Virus record (IMG/VR): IMGVR_UViG_3300044707_000873 | Location: 1 to 52,761 of that record | Strand: one strand, 5' to 3' | Length of the DNA stretch: 52,761 nucleotides | Source of the DNA: a virus | Part shown: positions 20,227 to 28,949 of the stretch, in pieces | How the letters are laid out: every line of letters begins with the position of its first letter | Numbering within the stretch: position 1 is the first letter of the stretch | Notes under the pieces: model-generated | The model's input: the letters and a program-made list of their open reading frames with translations, nothing else | The model's database searches: none | Told to the model about the DNA's origin: nothing | Position numbers and translations under genes: made by a program

Positions 20227-21072
20227 TCAGAAGCCACCGCCGTCAATAATATCTGTTACATTGACCTTTTGACTCAGCGATTGCGTTATAGTCGTTAACG
20301 TGCTCGACAGGTCTACAACGTCTGTTATAACGTGCGTGTGTACCAATTCAGCTTTGGCATCTAAAGCAAATTGCATCGCTATAGAAATCGGCTTGTCGAT
20401 ATCCGCGGTGTTGTTTACGTTCGCTAGGCCGATGTCGTCTTGCGTTACAAATACGTCTCCAGTCCGGCCAACGACGCTTTTGACGGGCGAGTATGTGAAA
20501 ACACGATCCGGCGTTAAAAATAAGTTTATGGAGCCTTCTGCAATGGCGTCGGTGGTGCCGGGCGACGCCACAATCTCTACAAACATACTCCCCGACCACC
20601 GATACACACGGCCAGTATTGTTGATCACATACAACTTGCCTGCTTCGCCCTCTTCCGGCAGGTAACTCTCGTCGCCGTATTCGACAATATCGTCGATGAA
20701 CCCGGGCAACTGCTCTGCCGGAATAAGCCCGTTTATAAGCGTCGCGTAATTTTGCGATTTAACGAAGGCTGTTGTAGCCAATCTGTTTGACGAATCGTTT
20801 GTCGGCGGTGTTGGGGCGAGGACGTTTGCCGCGAAAAACGTGTCGTCAAGAAACGTTTTTTCGCCGGAAATTTGTTGGGAACCAGCGAGGCCGACAAACG
20901 CGCCAAAACCGCCGATTTCAATAATCTCAGATGCTGTTGTATCTGGCTCTAAGCCGCGGCCATAGTACAATACGCCGCTTATTTCGTTAAACGCAAGTTC
21001 GGCGTTTAACAATTGCGAAGGCGCGCCCGGCTCCCCCGATAAGCGGCGTTTAATTCTAACAGCTTTAGTCAT
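20227..21072 (-). CDS. Tail-fibre-like protein (281 aa)
   Basis: The ATG at 21072 follows AGGACTCAGCG. Order: N-terminal module RIKRRLSGEPGAPSQLLNAE with ELAFNEISGVLYYGRG, a segment NRLATTAFVKSQ common in fibre shafts, a domain DDIVEYGDESYLPEEGEAGK with LYVINNTGRVYRWSGSMFVE (about 130-170) typical of phage fibre proteins, then fibre repeats SVVGRTGDVFVTQDDIGLAN with VNNTADIDKPIS. The set strongly supports a fibre role. No membrane or enzymatic motif is seen. Confidence 0.85.
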   Translation of the reverse strand: MTKAVRIKRRLSGEPGAPSQLLNAELAFNEISGVLYYGRGLEPDTTASEIIEIGGFGAFVGLAGSQQISGEKTFLDDTFFAANVLAPTPPTNDSSNRLATTAFVKSQNYATLINGLIPAEQLPGFIDDIVEYGDESYLPEEGEAGKLYVINNTGRVYRWSGSMFVEIVASPGTTDAIAEGSINLFLTPDRVFTYSPVKSVVGRTGDVFVTQDDIGLANVNNTADIDKPISIAMQFALDAKAELVHTHVITDVVDLSSTLTTITQSLSQKVNVTDIIDGGGF

Positions 21073-21081
21073 CGCTGAGTC

Positions 21082-21714
21082 CTACTGAGCTGAAGCAGCA
21101 AATTCGTCAATAACTGCTTTGTTTTGAGCATACTCTTGCGCAAGTGCCGCCCTTCGATTTCCGTATTCTAGCATTATTGCCGTGAAATTTTCGATCGTAT
21201 CGACAGCGTGTACTGCCTGGTTTTTATCGATAATCGGCGGCAAAGGCATACCTGCAGCAACGGCGGCTTGGGCTAGCACATAATTTCCAGTTAACAAAGT
21301 CACGTCGCTATCTGTCAAACCAAGAGTAAACCCGGCGCTCACCAGGCAACCCGCGGCAATTTGCTCGTTAAACCAGCTCTCGAGCAGTGTGTAGTTGTGG
21401 GCAATTGTGCGCTGCCGCTCTTTGTATTCCGGCCAATTTTGTAAAAACGCAAGAGCTTCGCTTACCTGGGCTTCTGTTGCATGCTCTTCAAAATCGACGC
21501 GGTAGTGTGACATGTCTGGCCCAGCGCCAGAAACACCGCAAACGGGCGCAATAGCCGAAATAGCTTTATGCAGTTGCGCTAGTTCGTCACCAGTTACAGC
21601 GAAAAAAGTGTGTGCAGAATTTACTTCAACTGTCGGAGGCGCGGCTAGTTGAGGCGGGTTTGCCGTAACAGGCGCGGTATTTTCCGCCGGCATATTGTCT
21701 TGGTTTTCAGTCAT
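21082..21714 (-). CDS. Possible tail-fibre-associated or assembly protein (210 aa)
   Basis: The start chosen is the ATG at 21714; a GTG three codons upstream overlaps the previous stop. After a Pro/Ala-rich start (about 35 residues) comes a helical protein. The C-terminal half (GFTLGLTDSDVTLLTGNYVL, then FTAIMLEYGNRRAALAQEY) resembles domains found next to fibre genes in phages (DUF4376-like, my impression only). Context between fibre genes suggests an assembly or fibre-tip role, unproven. Confidence 0.6.
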   Translation of the reverse strand: MTENQDNMPAENTAPVTANPPQLAAPPTVEVNSAHTFFAVTGDELAQLHKAISAIAPVCGVSGAGPDMSHYRVDFEEHATEAQVSEALAFLQNWPEYKERQRTIAHNYTLLESWFNEQIAAGCLVSAGFTLGLTDSDVTLLTGNYVLAQAAVAAGMPLPPIIDKNQAVHAVDTIENFTAIMLEYGNRRAALAQEYAQNKAVIDEFAASAQ

Positions 21715-21719
21715 ATAGC

Positions 21720-22949
21720 TCACATCATTGGTAGGGCAGTTAATCGCCCGCTAGTAAAGTATGAATCCGCGGATATACCGTATTCACACGGGACAAGCGA
21801 ACAAAAGCCACCTAATGTCAAACCAGCGGCTATGCCAGACGACACAACCGTAGCGGACGCCTGCCCGCTTAAAGCTGTCGGGGCAATTGCGTTACCGCCG
21901 GGCTCAATCGTGTGGGCTGCGGGACCAAGAATTACGGAGTCAAGCGTATTTACGTTTGCTGTAAGCGGCGCGCTTAACGTAACAACATTGCCAGATACCG
22001 CGGTAATAACCGGTCGCGGCTCCGACGGCATATTGGCGCCGGACACTGTTGTAAAATTTGGCACTACGTTGTCATCTACAACAGATAACGCAAGCTGATT
22101 ACCGCCCGCGACATTAACGTTTGTAGAGCCAGTTGGAGGCGCAGAAATTGTGGTGGTGTACGGCGTGCCTGCCATAATTCGCGTATGAAAATAGCCGTAC
22201 CGTACAAAACTTTGCGCAAAAACAGGTATAGGCTGCCGGACGCCAAGCACAAGTTGCAAACAGTTGCCGCTACCGACGGAGTTATTCCAAATACGCCACG
22301 CTGACGTGGAATAAGTATGCGGCGACGGCAGTCCGACAGCTAGCGGCCGCTCAAGCTGATTGTAGTAGTTGTAAACGAGTCGGCGGCCGAGCAAATCCGA
22401 TGTAGTGCCGGCTGTAGTGTTCGTTCTAATGGTGCCGATATAGCGCATTGTTGCCATACCGCTGCGCACTAAAACGCCGTTTAGCGATACAAGCGAAACA
22501 GCGCGCGTAGTGTTGTTTGTCCACTGCACCGCGCTTAACGTTACAACACCGTTTACTTGATACGCAAAAATATCGAAGTTCTTGGACGCCGGTAAACCGC
22601 CAATTCCAATCATAGTCGTATTGTTAAACGTATACTGCTGCCAGTTTGTGCCTGACCATAACGTGATTTTGTCAGACGAATGCGGCACGTACCATACGAC
22701 TGCCGCTGACGTATTCCAAGTCAACGTGGCCCAAGGATCTGGCGCAGAAACATTTTGTATTACGGACAACCGGCCGCCCGCTGTTGCATTGTCGCCGGAG
22801 CTGTACGGCGCCAATCTGTTATACGTTTCTAACCCGTCGCCAATTTTTAAGACACGCGTGTCGAGCTCGTACGCGGGCTCGCCTGGGGCAAGCACAGGAT
22901 TAGCTGTAGCCCAGTTGGCGGCGGTGTCTCTACGAAATTGAAAAGCCAT
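21720..22949 (-). CDS. Receptor-binding or tail-fibre-like protein (409 aa)
   Basis: The N-terminus FQFRRDTAANWATANPVLAP, then GEPAYELDTRVLKIGDG, is the beta-module of fibre and major-tropism-type proteins and is shared with the 171-residue protein at 17707. The remaining 350 residues are rich in Thr, Asn, Ser and Gly with alternating strands, as in trimeric beta-structured receptor binders; there are no repeats or catalytic motifs. The C-terminal part (LSGQASATVVSSGIAAGLTL) is hydrophobic beta. It is the largest of the fibre-like products, so it is the best candidate for host recognition. Confidence 0.75.
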   Translation of the reverse strand: MAFQFRRDTAANWATANPVLAPGEPAYELDTRVLKIGDGLETYNRLAPYSSGDNATAGGRLSVIQNVSAPDPWATLTWNTSAAVVWYVPHSSDKITLWSGTNWQQYTFNNTTMIGIGGLPASKNFDIFAYQVNGVVTLSAVQWTNNTTRAVSLVSLNGVLVRSGMATMRYIGTIRTNTTAGTTSDLLGRRLVYNYYNQLERPLAVGLPSPHTYSTSAWRIWNNSVGSGNCLQLVLGVRQPIPVFAQSFVRYGYFHTRIMAGTPYTTTISAPPTGSTNVNVAGGNQLALSVVDDNVVPNFTTVSGANMPSEPRPVITAVSGNVVTLSAPLTANVNTLDSVILGPAAHTIEPGGNAIAPTALSGQASATVVSSGIAAGLTLGGFCSLVPCEYGISADSYFTSGRLTALPMM

Positions 22950-22951
22950 GG

Positions 22952-23308
22952 TTAAAAATTACCGCAGTCGAGGACTAGATCTAAATCGGTCAAGTTTTTG
23001 TTAACCCAGTCAGATTGCGCTGAGTCGTAGGCTAGCACTTGATTCTCTTGCGGAACAATTACGCGAACGTTATCTAGTTGGTCAATTGACAGCACAACTA
23101 TGCCGCCAAAACCGTTAACGCTAGCTACTGTGTTCAACGCGCTAACTTGATTGTTTACGATAATTTCAGCCAGCGCCATTAAGTCGCCGACGGTTGTCTT
23201 TTTGTTTACATAATTAGCCGGCCCAAATTGCGAGTCGACGAGCGGAAGCATATCCGACGTCGCGAGCGCGTATTTGCGCGGCAACGATGAAATTTTCTGG
23301 TCTATCAT
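22952..23308 (-). CDS. Small tail-fibre-like protein (118 aa)
   Basis: The ATG at 23308 overlaps the region of the preceding stop and follows AAGGG. KISSLPRKYALATSDMLPLV resembles the adaptor module of the 189-residue fibre-like protein (KISELP...). NGFGGIVVLSIDQLDNV and NQVLAYDSAQSDWVNKNL are short shaft-type motifs of phage fibres. The protein looks like a truncated fibre or adaptor. Confidence 0.65.
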   Translation of the reverse strand: MIDQKISSLPRKYALATSDMLPLVDSQFGPANYVNKKTTVGDLMALAEIIVNNQVSALNTVASVNGFGGIVVLSIDQLDNVRVIVPQENQVLAYDSAQSDWVNKNLTDLDLVLDCGNF

Positions 23309-23311
23309 TTA

Positions 23312-23629
23312 CTAGCCCTTGAAGTTGTATGTTTGCTCGTCGTCATCTTCTTCGTAGTGCTGCCGTTTTTTCTTCTTTGGCTGGTTTTGCGCTGTATCGA
23401 TGCTGTCGGCCGCCCTGACTAGCCATTTGGCTAATTTTCTTGCGTCGCTGGCGGTAAGCATTGGCGGGTATTCGCCGTAAGTGTCTATAACCACGCCGGC
23501 ATCAACGTGATTGCCAACTTCCCACTCGCCTACTTGCGCCAGAACTGTCGGCGCAGTTGTCGGCGCCGTATTGGCTGTCAAGTTTTTAAACTCAATCTCG
23601 TTAGCCGTATTTAAACTAAGCGTAGCCAC
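23312..23629 (-). CDS. Unknown small protein (105 aa), GTG start
   Basis: A GTG at 23629 with AGGAGATAA about 12 bases before it is the likely start. The N-terminus is beta-like; the middle has YGEYPPMLTASDARKLAKWL, a helix; the C-terminus is basic then acidic (KKKKRQHYEEDDDEQ), a disordered tail. The gene begins the fibre block. No family recognised. Confidence 0.55.
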   Translation of the reverse strand: MATLSLNTANEIEFKNLTANTAPTTAPTVLAQVGEWEVGNHVDAGVVIDTYGEYPPMLTASDARKLAKWLVRAADSIDTAQNQPKKKKRQHYEEDDDEQTYNFKG

Positions 23630-23644
23630 AAGCCGTATTATCTC

Positions 23645-24100
23645 CTAGCGCACAAAATCAGACTTTTTCATTTTTCCGCCCTTTGGCAGCAGCGGACGAT
23701 TCTCTACTATATCATCCAAGAACATTATCGCAATTTTAGCCGCGCGCCGTAAACCTTCGTGAATACCGGAGTGAAAGGCGCTTTTTGCTTTTACTGGTTG
23801 TTTTCCAGCTAAATCGGCTATTGTGCTCAGGCACGCGGCGTATCTAGCCTTTAAAAGCCGATATTCGTTTGACTGCTTTGTCACGCTAGACGAATGATCG
23901 CCGAGTGCCGCTTTGATTTTAGCCACAGGTTGCACAGGTATGCCGTTAGACTGCATTATCTGTGCCGCATTGAGCAACTCGTTAATATCCGCAAACGAGG
24001 TGCTCGGAGTGTGGCGCTGCGCTACATCAAATAGAACACCGCACAAATGCTGCAAATCTGCTTTAGTTAGTACGGGCGCCAGCAACTTTAATCCTTGCAT
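23645..24100 (-). CDS. Unknown helical protein (151 aa)
   Basis: The start is the ATG at 24100 after AAAGGAA, inside the end of the thymidylate kinase gene (38-base overlap). The product is mostly helical (LLAPVLTKADLQHLCGVLFD, DINELLNAAQIMQSNG, then EYRLLKARYAACLSTIADLA). The basic C-terminus ends KGGKMKKSDF. No motif of a known enzyme is seen. Coupling to the kinase may be only organisational. Confidence 0.6.
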   Translation of the reverse strand: MQGLKLLAPVLTKADLQHLCGVLFDVAQRHTPSTSFADINELLNAAQIMQSNGIPVQPVAKIKAALGDHSSSVTKQSNEYRLLKARYAACLSTIADLAGKQPVKAKSAFHSGIHEGLRRAAKIAIMFLDDIVENRPLLPKGGKMKKSDFVR

Positions 24101-24716
24101 TGGATTCCTTTCCGCGCAAAACGACATCTAAAACCCGTTGATTAACCTCGTCTACTGTGCCGTAAGCGGGCACAATAGCCACGATTGTTTTCGGCTCAGT
24201 TACCGCGAGCCTTCTGGCGTAATCTAAATAAGCCGCGCGCATCATTTTTTTCTCAGCTAACGTAACGCGCTCATACCTGTCTTTGCGTGTCTCGTGCTGT
24301 TTGCGCGAATCGGCGTCCTCCGGATCTATGTCTAGCAGAACGCAGATATCTGGACGAATAGCGGTGTGATCAAAAATGTCGTATACGAGCCGCTCGTCTG
24401 TATCGTTTAACGCAACCTGATAAACGAGCGTAGACAGCAGCCAACGATCGCAAACAATTGAATACGCGTCGCTTAGTTTCTTTTGAATGTAATGGCTTAA
24501 TTCCGCGCGGGCTGCAGAGAAAAGTAACATCTGCGCGCGCTCTGAAATCGGGTCGTCATTATCAAGCAGTATTTGTCGAATGGCCTTTCCGATTTTAGTT
24601 GTGCCCGGGTCGGCAACTAACTCTACTAGGCGTTTTTGACACGCAAAGTAATCAGAAAGCAACCGCGCTTGCGTACTTTTGCCAGCGCCGTCAATACCTT
24701 CCAGACAAATAAACAT
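24063..24716 (-). CDS. tmk: Thymidylate kinase (dTMP kinase)
   Basis: A 217-residue P-loop kinase that converts dTMP to dTDP. LEGIDGAGKSTQ (5-16) is the P-loop; the DRW at about 94-96 replaces the DRx motif; ADPGTTKIG at about 35-43 stands for the EPGGT segment; the lid region has Arg/Lys-rich residues (SRKQHETRKDRYER, about 138-151). The length is normal. With the thymidine kinase and cytidine deaminase genes downstream it forms a salvage route to dTTP. ATG at 24716 follows AAGGAACAAC. Confidence 0.92.
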   Translation of the reverse strand: MFICLEGIDGAGKSTQARLLSDYFACQKRLVELVADPGTTKIGKAIRQILLDNDDPISERAQMLLFSAARAELSHYIQKKLSDAYSIVCDRWLLSTLVYQVALNDTDERLVYDIFDHTAIRPDICVLLDIDPEDADSRKQHETRKDRYERVTLAEKKMMRAAYLDYARRLAVTEPKTIVAIVPAYGTVDEVNQRVLDVVLRGKESNARIKVAGARTN

Positions 24717-24724
24717 GTTGTTCC

Positions 24725-25042
24725 TTAACGGCCAGTGATGTTTACGCTGCGTGTCGTATCGGGCATGGTGCGTTGATTTCTAGACGCTTGCCCTGTTATC
24801 TGCACGGGCGCGCCTGGCGTTACATCGGTTGGCGTATTTGCCGCAAGAATGTATTCGCTGCCATCAGAAAATCTAATCGCAAAGCCGTCGACGGTCTGGC
24901 CAACGCCGACCACGCCCTTTGTTAATAGCCAATTGTTTGCAAACTCGCAAAAGTGGTTTATTACACCACCCTCGACTACAGCGCCGGGATTGGCTGTAGC
25001 ATACTCGTCACGAATTGCGTCTAGAAGCTTTTTTTCTTGCAT
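24725..25042 (-). CDS. Unknown small protein (105 aa)
   Basis: The ATG at 25042 follows GAGG and overlaps the preceding gene by 35 bases. A helical start (KKLLDAIRDEYATANPGAVV) is followed by a beta-rich middle (GVGQTVDGFAIRFSDGSEYI) and a Thr/Arg-rich end. It may be a small structural protein; no family recognised. Confidence 0.6.
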   Translation of the reverse strand: MQEKKLLDAIRDEYATANPGAVVEGGVINHFCEFANNWLLTKGVVGVGQTVDGFAIRFSDGSEYILAANTPTDVTPGAPVQITGQASRNQRTMPDTTRSVNITGR

Positions 25043-25754
25043 TTTTCTTTTCCTCGTTAGCCGCCGATGCTTGTTTCGCTGCGTGACGTGTCCTGATGCC
25101 TTCGGTGCTTTTTTCCACTAACCGCGCAAGCTTCGCGTCGGCCTTCAGCTTTTTGATTAACTGATTGGCGTCAGCGATTAAATTTCTGGCAGCGTGCGCG
25201 TACAACCTAAGTGTGTAATAGCGCGACACGGCATGAACGGCTAGTAGATCGCCATCTAGCTGCGCAAGGATTTTACGCGACTTAGGAACTGCTGCAAGCC
25301 CGTTTTTCTGCAAAAATTTGATGACACTTTTGCCGTTACAAATGATTCCCGCGACCGCAACAATTTGTGTGGCTAACGGGCTTACGCTTAACCGGCCGCG
25401 ATACTCTATATCGCGCTTAGTCTCGACCATGCGATAGTCGCGCGTAAGCGTAGATACCATGGACGCAATTTGTACGTTTGTTATCGCGGCAATATTTTCA
25501 AACGTTCGTCGGGCTACGCCAACGGCTTCGCTAAGAACCGCGGCATGCACAATACTTTCAATAATGTCGTGTTTATCTGGCGGAACAATGTCGCTGCGCA
25601 TGTCTTTAAAGAGCTGTTGCGCTATCTGCTCTGCCAGCTTTGCGACGGCAAGGCAATACGTTGTTATTTCGCAATCGGCGTTTGTTTTTTCATTGCCGTA
25701 AGCTTCGCGGGCAAAATTAACAGTTGTCGTAATTTGCAATACTTGCTTGGTCAT
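25008..25754 (-). CDS. Degenerate HD-domain (RelA/SpoT hydrolase-like) protein
   Basis: The start is taken as the ATG at 25754, after GGAGGTG; an ATG four codons upstream lacks a site. Residues about 55-150 resemble the helical HD domain of ppGpp hydrolases (KHDIIESIVHAAVLSEAVGV, then TNVQIASMVSTLTRDYRMVE). In those enzymes the second helix carries an HD pair (LLHD); here the position reads VLSE, so hydrolysis may be lost. The C-terminal 60 residues are a long Lys/Arg-rich helix. It could bind a nucleotide without cleaving it, or the resemblance may be only structural. The assignment is tentative. Confidence 0.5.
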   Translation of the reverse strand: MTKQVLQITTTVNFAREAYGNEKTNADCEITTYCLAVAKLAEQIAQQLFKDMRSDIVPPDKHDIIESIVHAAVLSEAVGVARRTFENIAAITNVQIASMVSTLTRDYRMVETKRDIEYRGRLSVSPLATQIVAVAGIICNGKSVIKFLQKNGLAAVPKSRKILAQLDGDLLAVHAVSRYYTLRLYAHAARNLIADANQLIKKLKADAKLARLVEKSTEGIRTRHAAKQASAANEEKKNARKKASRRNS

Positions 25755-25779
25755 CGGCACCTCCATGCGCCAACGCCCG

Positions 25780-26820
25780 TCATGCGTCGAATATGTTTGT
25801 CCAGCTCATTTCAAACGCATTCTTGCGGGCGTTTAAGTTGTAGTTTGTTTTGTGATTTAACCGCTGGATATGTCGCGGTTCAGCCACAAGCTCTTGTAGT
25901 ACGTACATGAATTTGTCGTAGTCTGGTAGTGCATGAGCTACGCCATTTTCGTCGTAGTCTATGTCAGTCTTTACCAGCACAGAATTGACGTCTGGGAACA
26001 AAAAATCTGTTTGCGGAGAAATAGCTGTAGCTAAAACCGGCGTACCCATCGTGATAGACGTTATAGCGCAGAGCCCGTAATTGTCGCACTCCGCCGGTAG
26101 TAGCGTAATGTCGTGCGCGGAATACAAATGCGCCCTAGAAACTACCGGTACGCCGCGCAAAATACTTACGCGATTTTTGCAACGCCGCTGAAGCGTCAAG
26201 AAAAACTTGACTATTGAGGGCGAGAATTGACTTGGCGTTATAGCTACTGTTAGATACGCCTCTTCCATATGTTCGATAAGAAACCGCAACGATGCGATAA
26301 ATGCCGCGGAAGTACATTTAGCGTTTCGATCAAACCACGGCAAAAAAATACGGACATTGCGCGCATTTACAGTTCCGGATTTTTTGAAAACAGGCAAACC
26401 CGGATCAAACGGAATTAACTCAGCAGAGCGCAATTTGAATATCTCAGAAAAGAGCATTTGGCATTCTGCGCTCATCGTAATTACGTGATCAGCGCGTTGG
26501 AGCGTTTTTTTGAACGGCCTAACTAGCTCCTGCCACATCGGTGCTACTACTGTTTTTATGTTTTTGCGCTTTGCGTAATTTATTTGCTCTATGGGCGGAA
26601 CGTGCGTCCAAATAATTACGCGCTGTTTTTTAGCCCACTCGGTGTATTTGATTATGTTGCGTGTCACTACGGCGCTGTCGCACGGTAGACCCAAAAAACC
26701 CGGCGTATTATCGGAGTAGATATCGAACTCTGCGCCAAGTTTCTGCAACAGCAGCGCCAGTCTTGCAGCTAAATAGGCCTGGTCACAGTGCGCGTAGTGT
26801 GTATAAATGCCGACACGCAT
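25780..26820 (-). CDS. Glycosyltransferase, GT-B fold (GT4-like)
   Basis: The start is the ATG at 26820 (MRVGIYTHYAHCDQAYLAA), giving 346 residues; longer frames overlap the portal gene. An N-terminal Rossmann half and a C-terminal half with LLPAECDNYGLCAITSITMG (about 238-257) fit the E-x7-E donor-binding region of family 4 glycosyltransferases. RVGIYTH with DQAY is the usual start. The sugar and acceptor are unknown. The gene follows the portal gene by 13 bases, so it is expressed with virion genes, and glycosylation of a virion protein is plausible. Confidence 0.8.
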   Translation of the reverse strand: MRVGIYTHYAHCDQAYLAARLALLLQKLGAEFDIYSDNTPGFLGLPCDSAVVTRNIIKYTEWAKKQRVIIWTHVPPIEQINYAKRKNIKTVVAPMWQELVRPFKKTLQRADHVITMSAECQMLFSEIFKLRSAELIPFDPGLPVFKKSGTVNARNVRIFLPWFDRNAKCTSAAFIASLRFLIEHMEEAYLTVAITPSQFSPSIVKFFLTLQRRCKNRVSILRGVPVVSRAHLYSAHDITLLPAECDNYGLCAITSITMGTPVLATAISPQTDFLFPDVNSVLVKTDIDYDENGVAHALPDYDKFMYVLQELVAEPRHIQRLNHKTNYNLNARKNAFEMSWTNIFDA

Positions 26821-26833
26821 TATTGGGCCTCTA

Positions 26834-28759
26834 CTACGGCCCAGGCGGTAGCGGGCCTTGTCCGCCGGCTGGCTGGCCATACTGCTGCGCCATAAGCTGC
26901 GCGCCGCCTTCAACCTGCGCTTGTTGTCGGATGTCTTCGATGATGCTGCGCACTAGTGCGTGCATTGTGGGATCTGTCTTCTTCAGTTTGATAAGCTGGC
27001 TGTCTTTTACAGACTCAGGCAGCGACAGTATCTGCTGCGCAAGCAACTGCGCTTGAGCTTGCAAATCCTCTGGTGTGCGCGGCACATTTGGCGTATTTTG
27101 TCGCTGCATGATGAACTGATCGACGGGATTCGCTGGCGGGCCGGGCGGGGCGGGCGTCATGCCCGGTTGTTGCGGCATCCCTGTCGCCCCCGCGCCCGGA
27201 GCGCCTACGCCGCCAACTGCTGGGCCGGCGGACTGTGAAAGCGCGTCCATCTGCTGCGCCTGTTCCATCTCGCGCTGCATTTTGGTTTGTTCTTCTGCGT
27301 AAATCTTTTCTTCTTCGAGAAGCTGCTTTGTCTCTTCGTCGTAGTCGAGTCCGATAGATTTGAGGCCCGTGGTCTTGCTGATTTGCTGACCCATCATCAG
27401 CTGCAGCTTTGCCATCTGCCGGTTTAGATCGTCTGCGTGCGTTACGCGCATTAGTCGCACAGCTGCCGGCTCCCAAGATTTAACTCTGGCAACAGCAGAC
27501 GCGACATTCGCCAGAAAACGGTTTAAATTGTGCGGTAAATGCGCCCAGTTTGCCTCGAACAATCTAAGCGCCGCAGGGGCAGCTTGCATCGTCAAGCTTC
27601 CGTTAAACAGCTCAACCGGCATACCGATACACTTCAACAATGTGTCAAAGCCCTGATCTAACAGGTCTTTCGGCGCAAGCTGTGATGCATCGCCGCCAAG
27701 TGCCTGATAATTGACAGGGAACGGTAACACGTTCCAGCGGGCCGGGTCAAGCCTTCGTGCGCGCAGCATTGCCTGTACGCGCCCGGTAAAATTGCTGAGA
27801 TTAATCGTATGTACGGGATCGCTTGAAGCTGCGTCGCCGCCGCGTGGCGCCGGCGTGATTACGCGAAACGGAATAACGTAATCCAAGGCAACAGCCTCGT
27901 TGTAGCGCATGAGAATCTGCACATACCAGGCTTGTCGAAAGTTAGCCAGAATACGAGATATGCCCCAGCCGCGATTACGTAAACCAGCGAGCGCGTCTTC
28001 TTTCAGATGAAAAATGACGTCCTTGTCGAACATCAAATTCTGGTTGTCTTTGACAGCTTGAATTACTTCCCAGCTGGCGCGCTCCAAGTGGTGCAAATGC
28101 CCCTGTCGAATTAAGGCGCGATACTCTTCAGAAATGCGCCACACATATCTGACTTCGTCGGTATACGGATCCCAAATCAGTTCCATCTCATGCGGATTCC
28201 ACCGCTTGATTTTGAGATCACCGGCGTCACCACTTCGCCGGTCGATATGCGTCCACGGGCCGGCATAATGACATTGCGGACAAGTGGCGTGAAACTCAAA
28301 TTCTTGCCATTTGAATTTACACGCGGGTTTGTTGAACACTTGCGCTAGCGGCATCTCTAAGCTGCACCGCTTACAAGACAAATAGCGTTTGAACGGCACC
28401 AAAACGCTGGTAAAACTATTGCCATAGGTTAGATAGTCCATGGCGACGGAGTGCAACGCGTTTTTAATGCCTAGCGTGTTCTCAAAAAATTCGACGTACT
28501 TGTCTTTTTCTTCCCGGCCGAGTTTGTTTTTGCCGTCTTCGCTTACGTGGATGTCTGTCAAAAAATACGACACAACACGGTCAACGGCCTGCCGGTACAA
28601 GCCGTTGCAGTTCATAATGAACTCGCACCAGCGCAGCGCAGCCTGAATCGATTCAGGCATAGAAAGCGACGCAATGTCGCAGAACGGGTCCGGAAACCGG
28701 TCGTCAGCGGATACGCCAGGGCCGGAAGTGGCAAAATTATTCGAGCTTAGATAAGCCAC
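26834..28759 (-). CDS. Portal protein
   Basis: A 641-residue protein, start GTG at 28759. Recognisable portal features: NCNGLYRQAVDRVVSYFLTD (about 50-69), a long stem/wing region, KDNQNLMFDKDVIFHLKEDA, and GMPVELFNGSLTMQAAPAAL (about 390-409), the last matching the 'P.ELF.G' region of portal families. Residues about 128-170 hold a zinc-binding insert with two CxxC pairs (CKRC, CPQC). The C-terminal 140 residues are Gln/Pro-rich and disordered. It forms the dodecameric DNA gate at one capsid vertex and docks the tail and packaging motor. No terminase gene is in the window. Confidence 0.85.
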   Translation of the reverse strand: MAYLSSNNFATSGPGVSADDRFPDPFCDIASLSMPESIQAALRWCEFIMNCNGLYRQAVDRVVSYFLTDIHVSEDGKNKLGREEKDKYVEFFENTLGIKNALHSVAMDYLTYGNSFTSVLVPFKRYLSCKRCSLEMPLAQVFNKPACKFKWQEFEFHATCPQCHYAGPWTHIDRRSGDAGDLKIKRWNPHEMELIWDPYTDEVRYVWRISEEYRALIRQGHLHHLERASWEVIQAVKDNQNLMFDKDVIFHLKEDALAGLRNRGWGISRILANFRQAWYVQILMRYNEAVALDYVIPFRVITPAPRGGDAASSDPVHTINLSNFTGRVQAMLRARRLDPARWNVLPFPVNYQALGGDASQLAPKDLLDQGFDTLLKCIGMPVELFNGSLTMQAAPAALRLFEANWAHLPHNLNRFLANVASAVARVKSWEPAAVRLMRVTHADDLNRQMAKLQLMMGQQISKTTGLKSIGLDYDEETKQLLEEEKIYAEEQTKMQREMEQAQQMDALSQSAGPAVGGVGAPGAGATGMPQQPGMTPAPPGPPANPVDQFIMQRQNTPNVPRTPEDLQAQAQLLAQQILSLPESVKDSQLIKLKKTDPTMHALVRSIIEDIRQQAQVEGGAQLMAQQYGQPAGGQGPLPPGP

Positions 28760-28774
28760 GATATAGATTCCGGT

Positions 28775-28948
28775 TTACTTGTTTAGAGAATCGGTCGCAC
28801 GGGTCGCAGCTTGTTTGCGAAAATCGGCGTCCAGCTCCTCGATTTTATGCCGTTTATTATCCACAATTTGCGGATCGGCGCAATTCGCGGATTTAGTCGG
28901 TTCAACCTGGGGTGTTATATCCGGGCGAACGACACCCATTTTTTCCAT
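28775..28948 (-). CDS. Small protein between structural genes (57 aa)
   Basis: The ATG at 28948 begins one base beyond the stop of the upstream gene, with CGGAG seven bases earlier. The product is polar, with a proline-rich start and a helical charged C-terminus (KRHKIEELDADFRKQAATRA). Location directly before the portal gene suggests a head-assembly part. No family recognised. Confidence 0.55.
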   Translation of the reverse strand: MEKMGVVRPDITPQVEPTKSANCADPQIVDNKRHKIEELDADFRKQAATRATDSLNK

Positions 28949-28949
28949 G

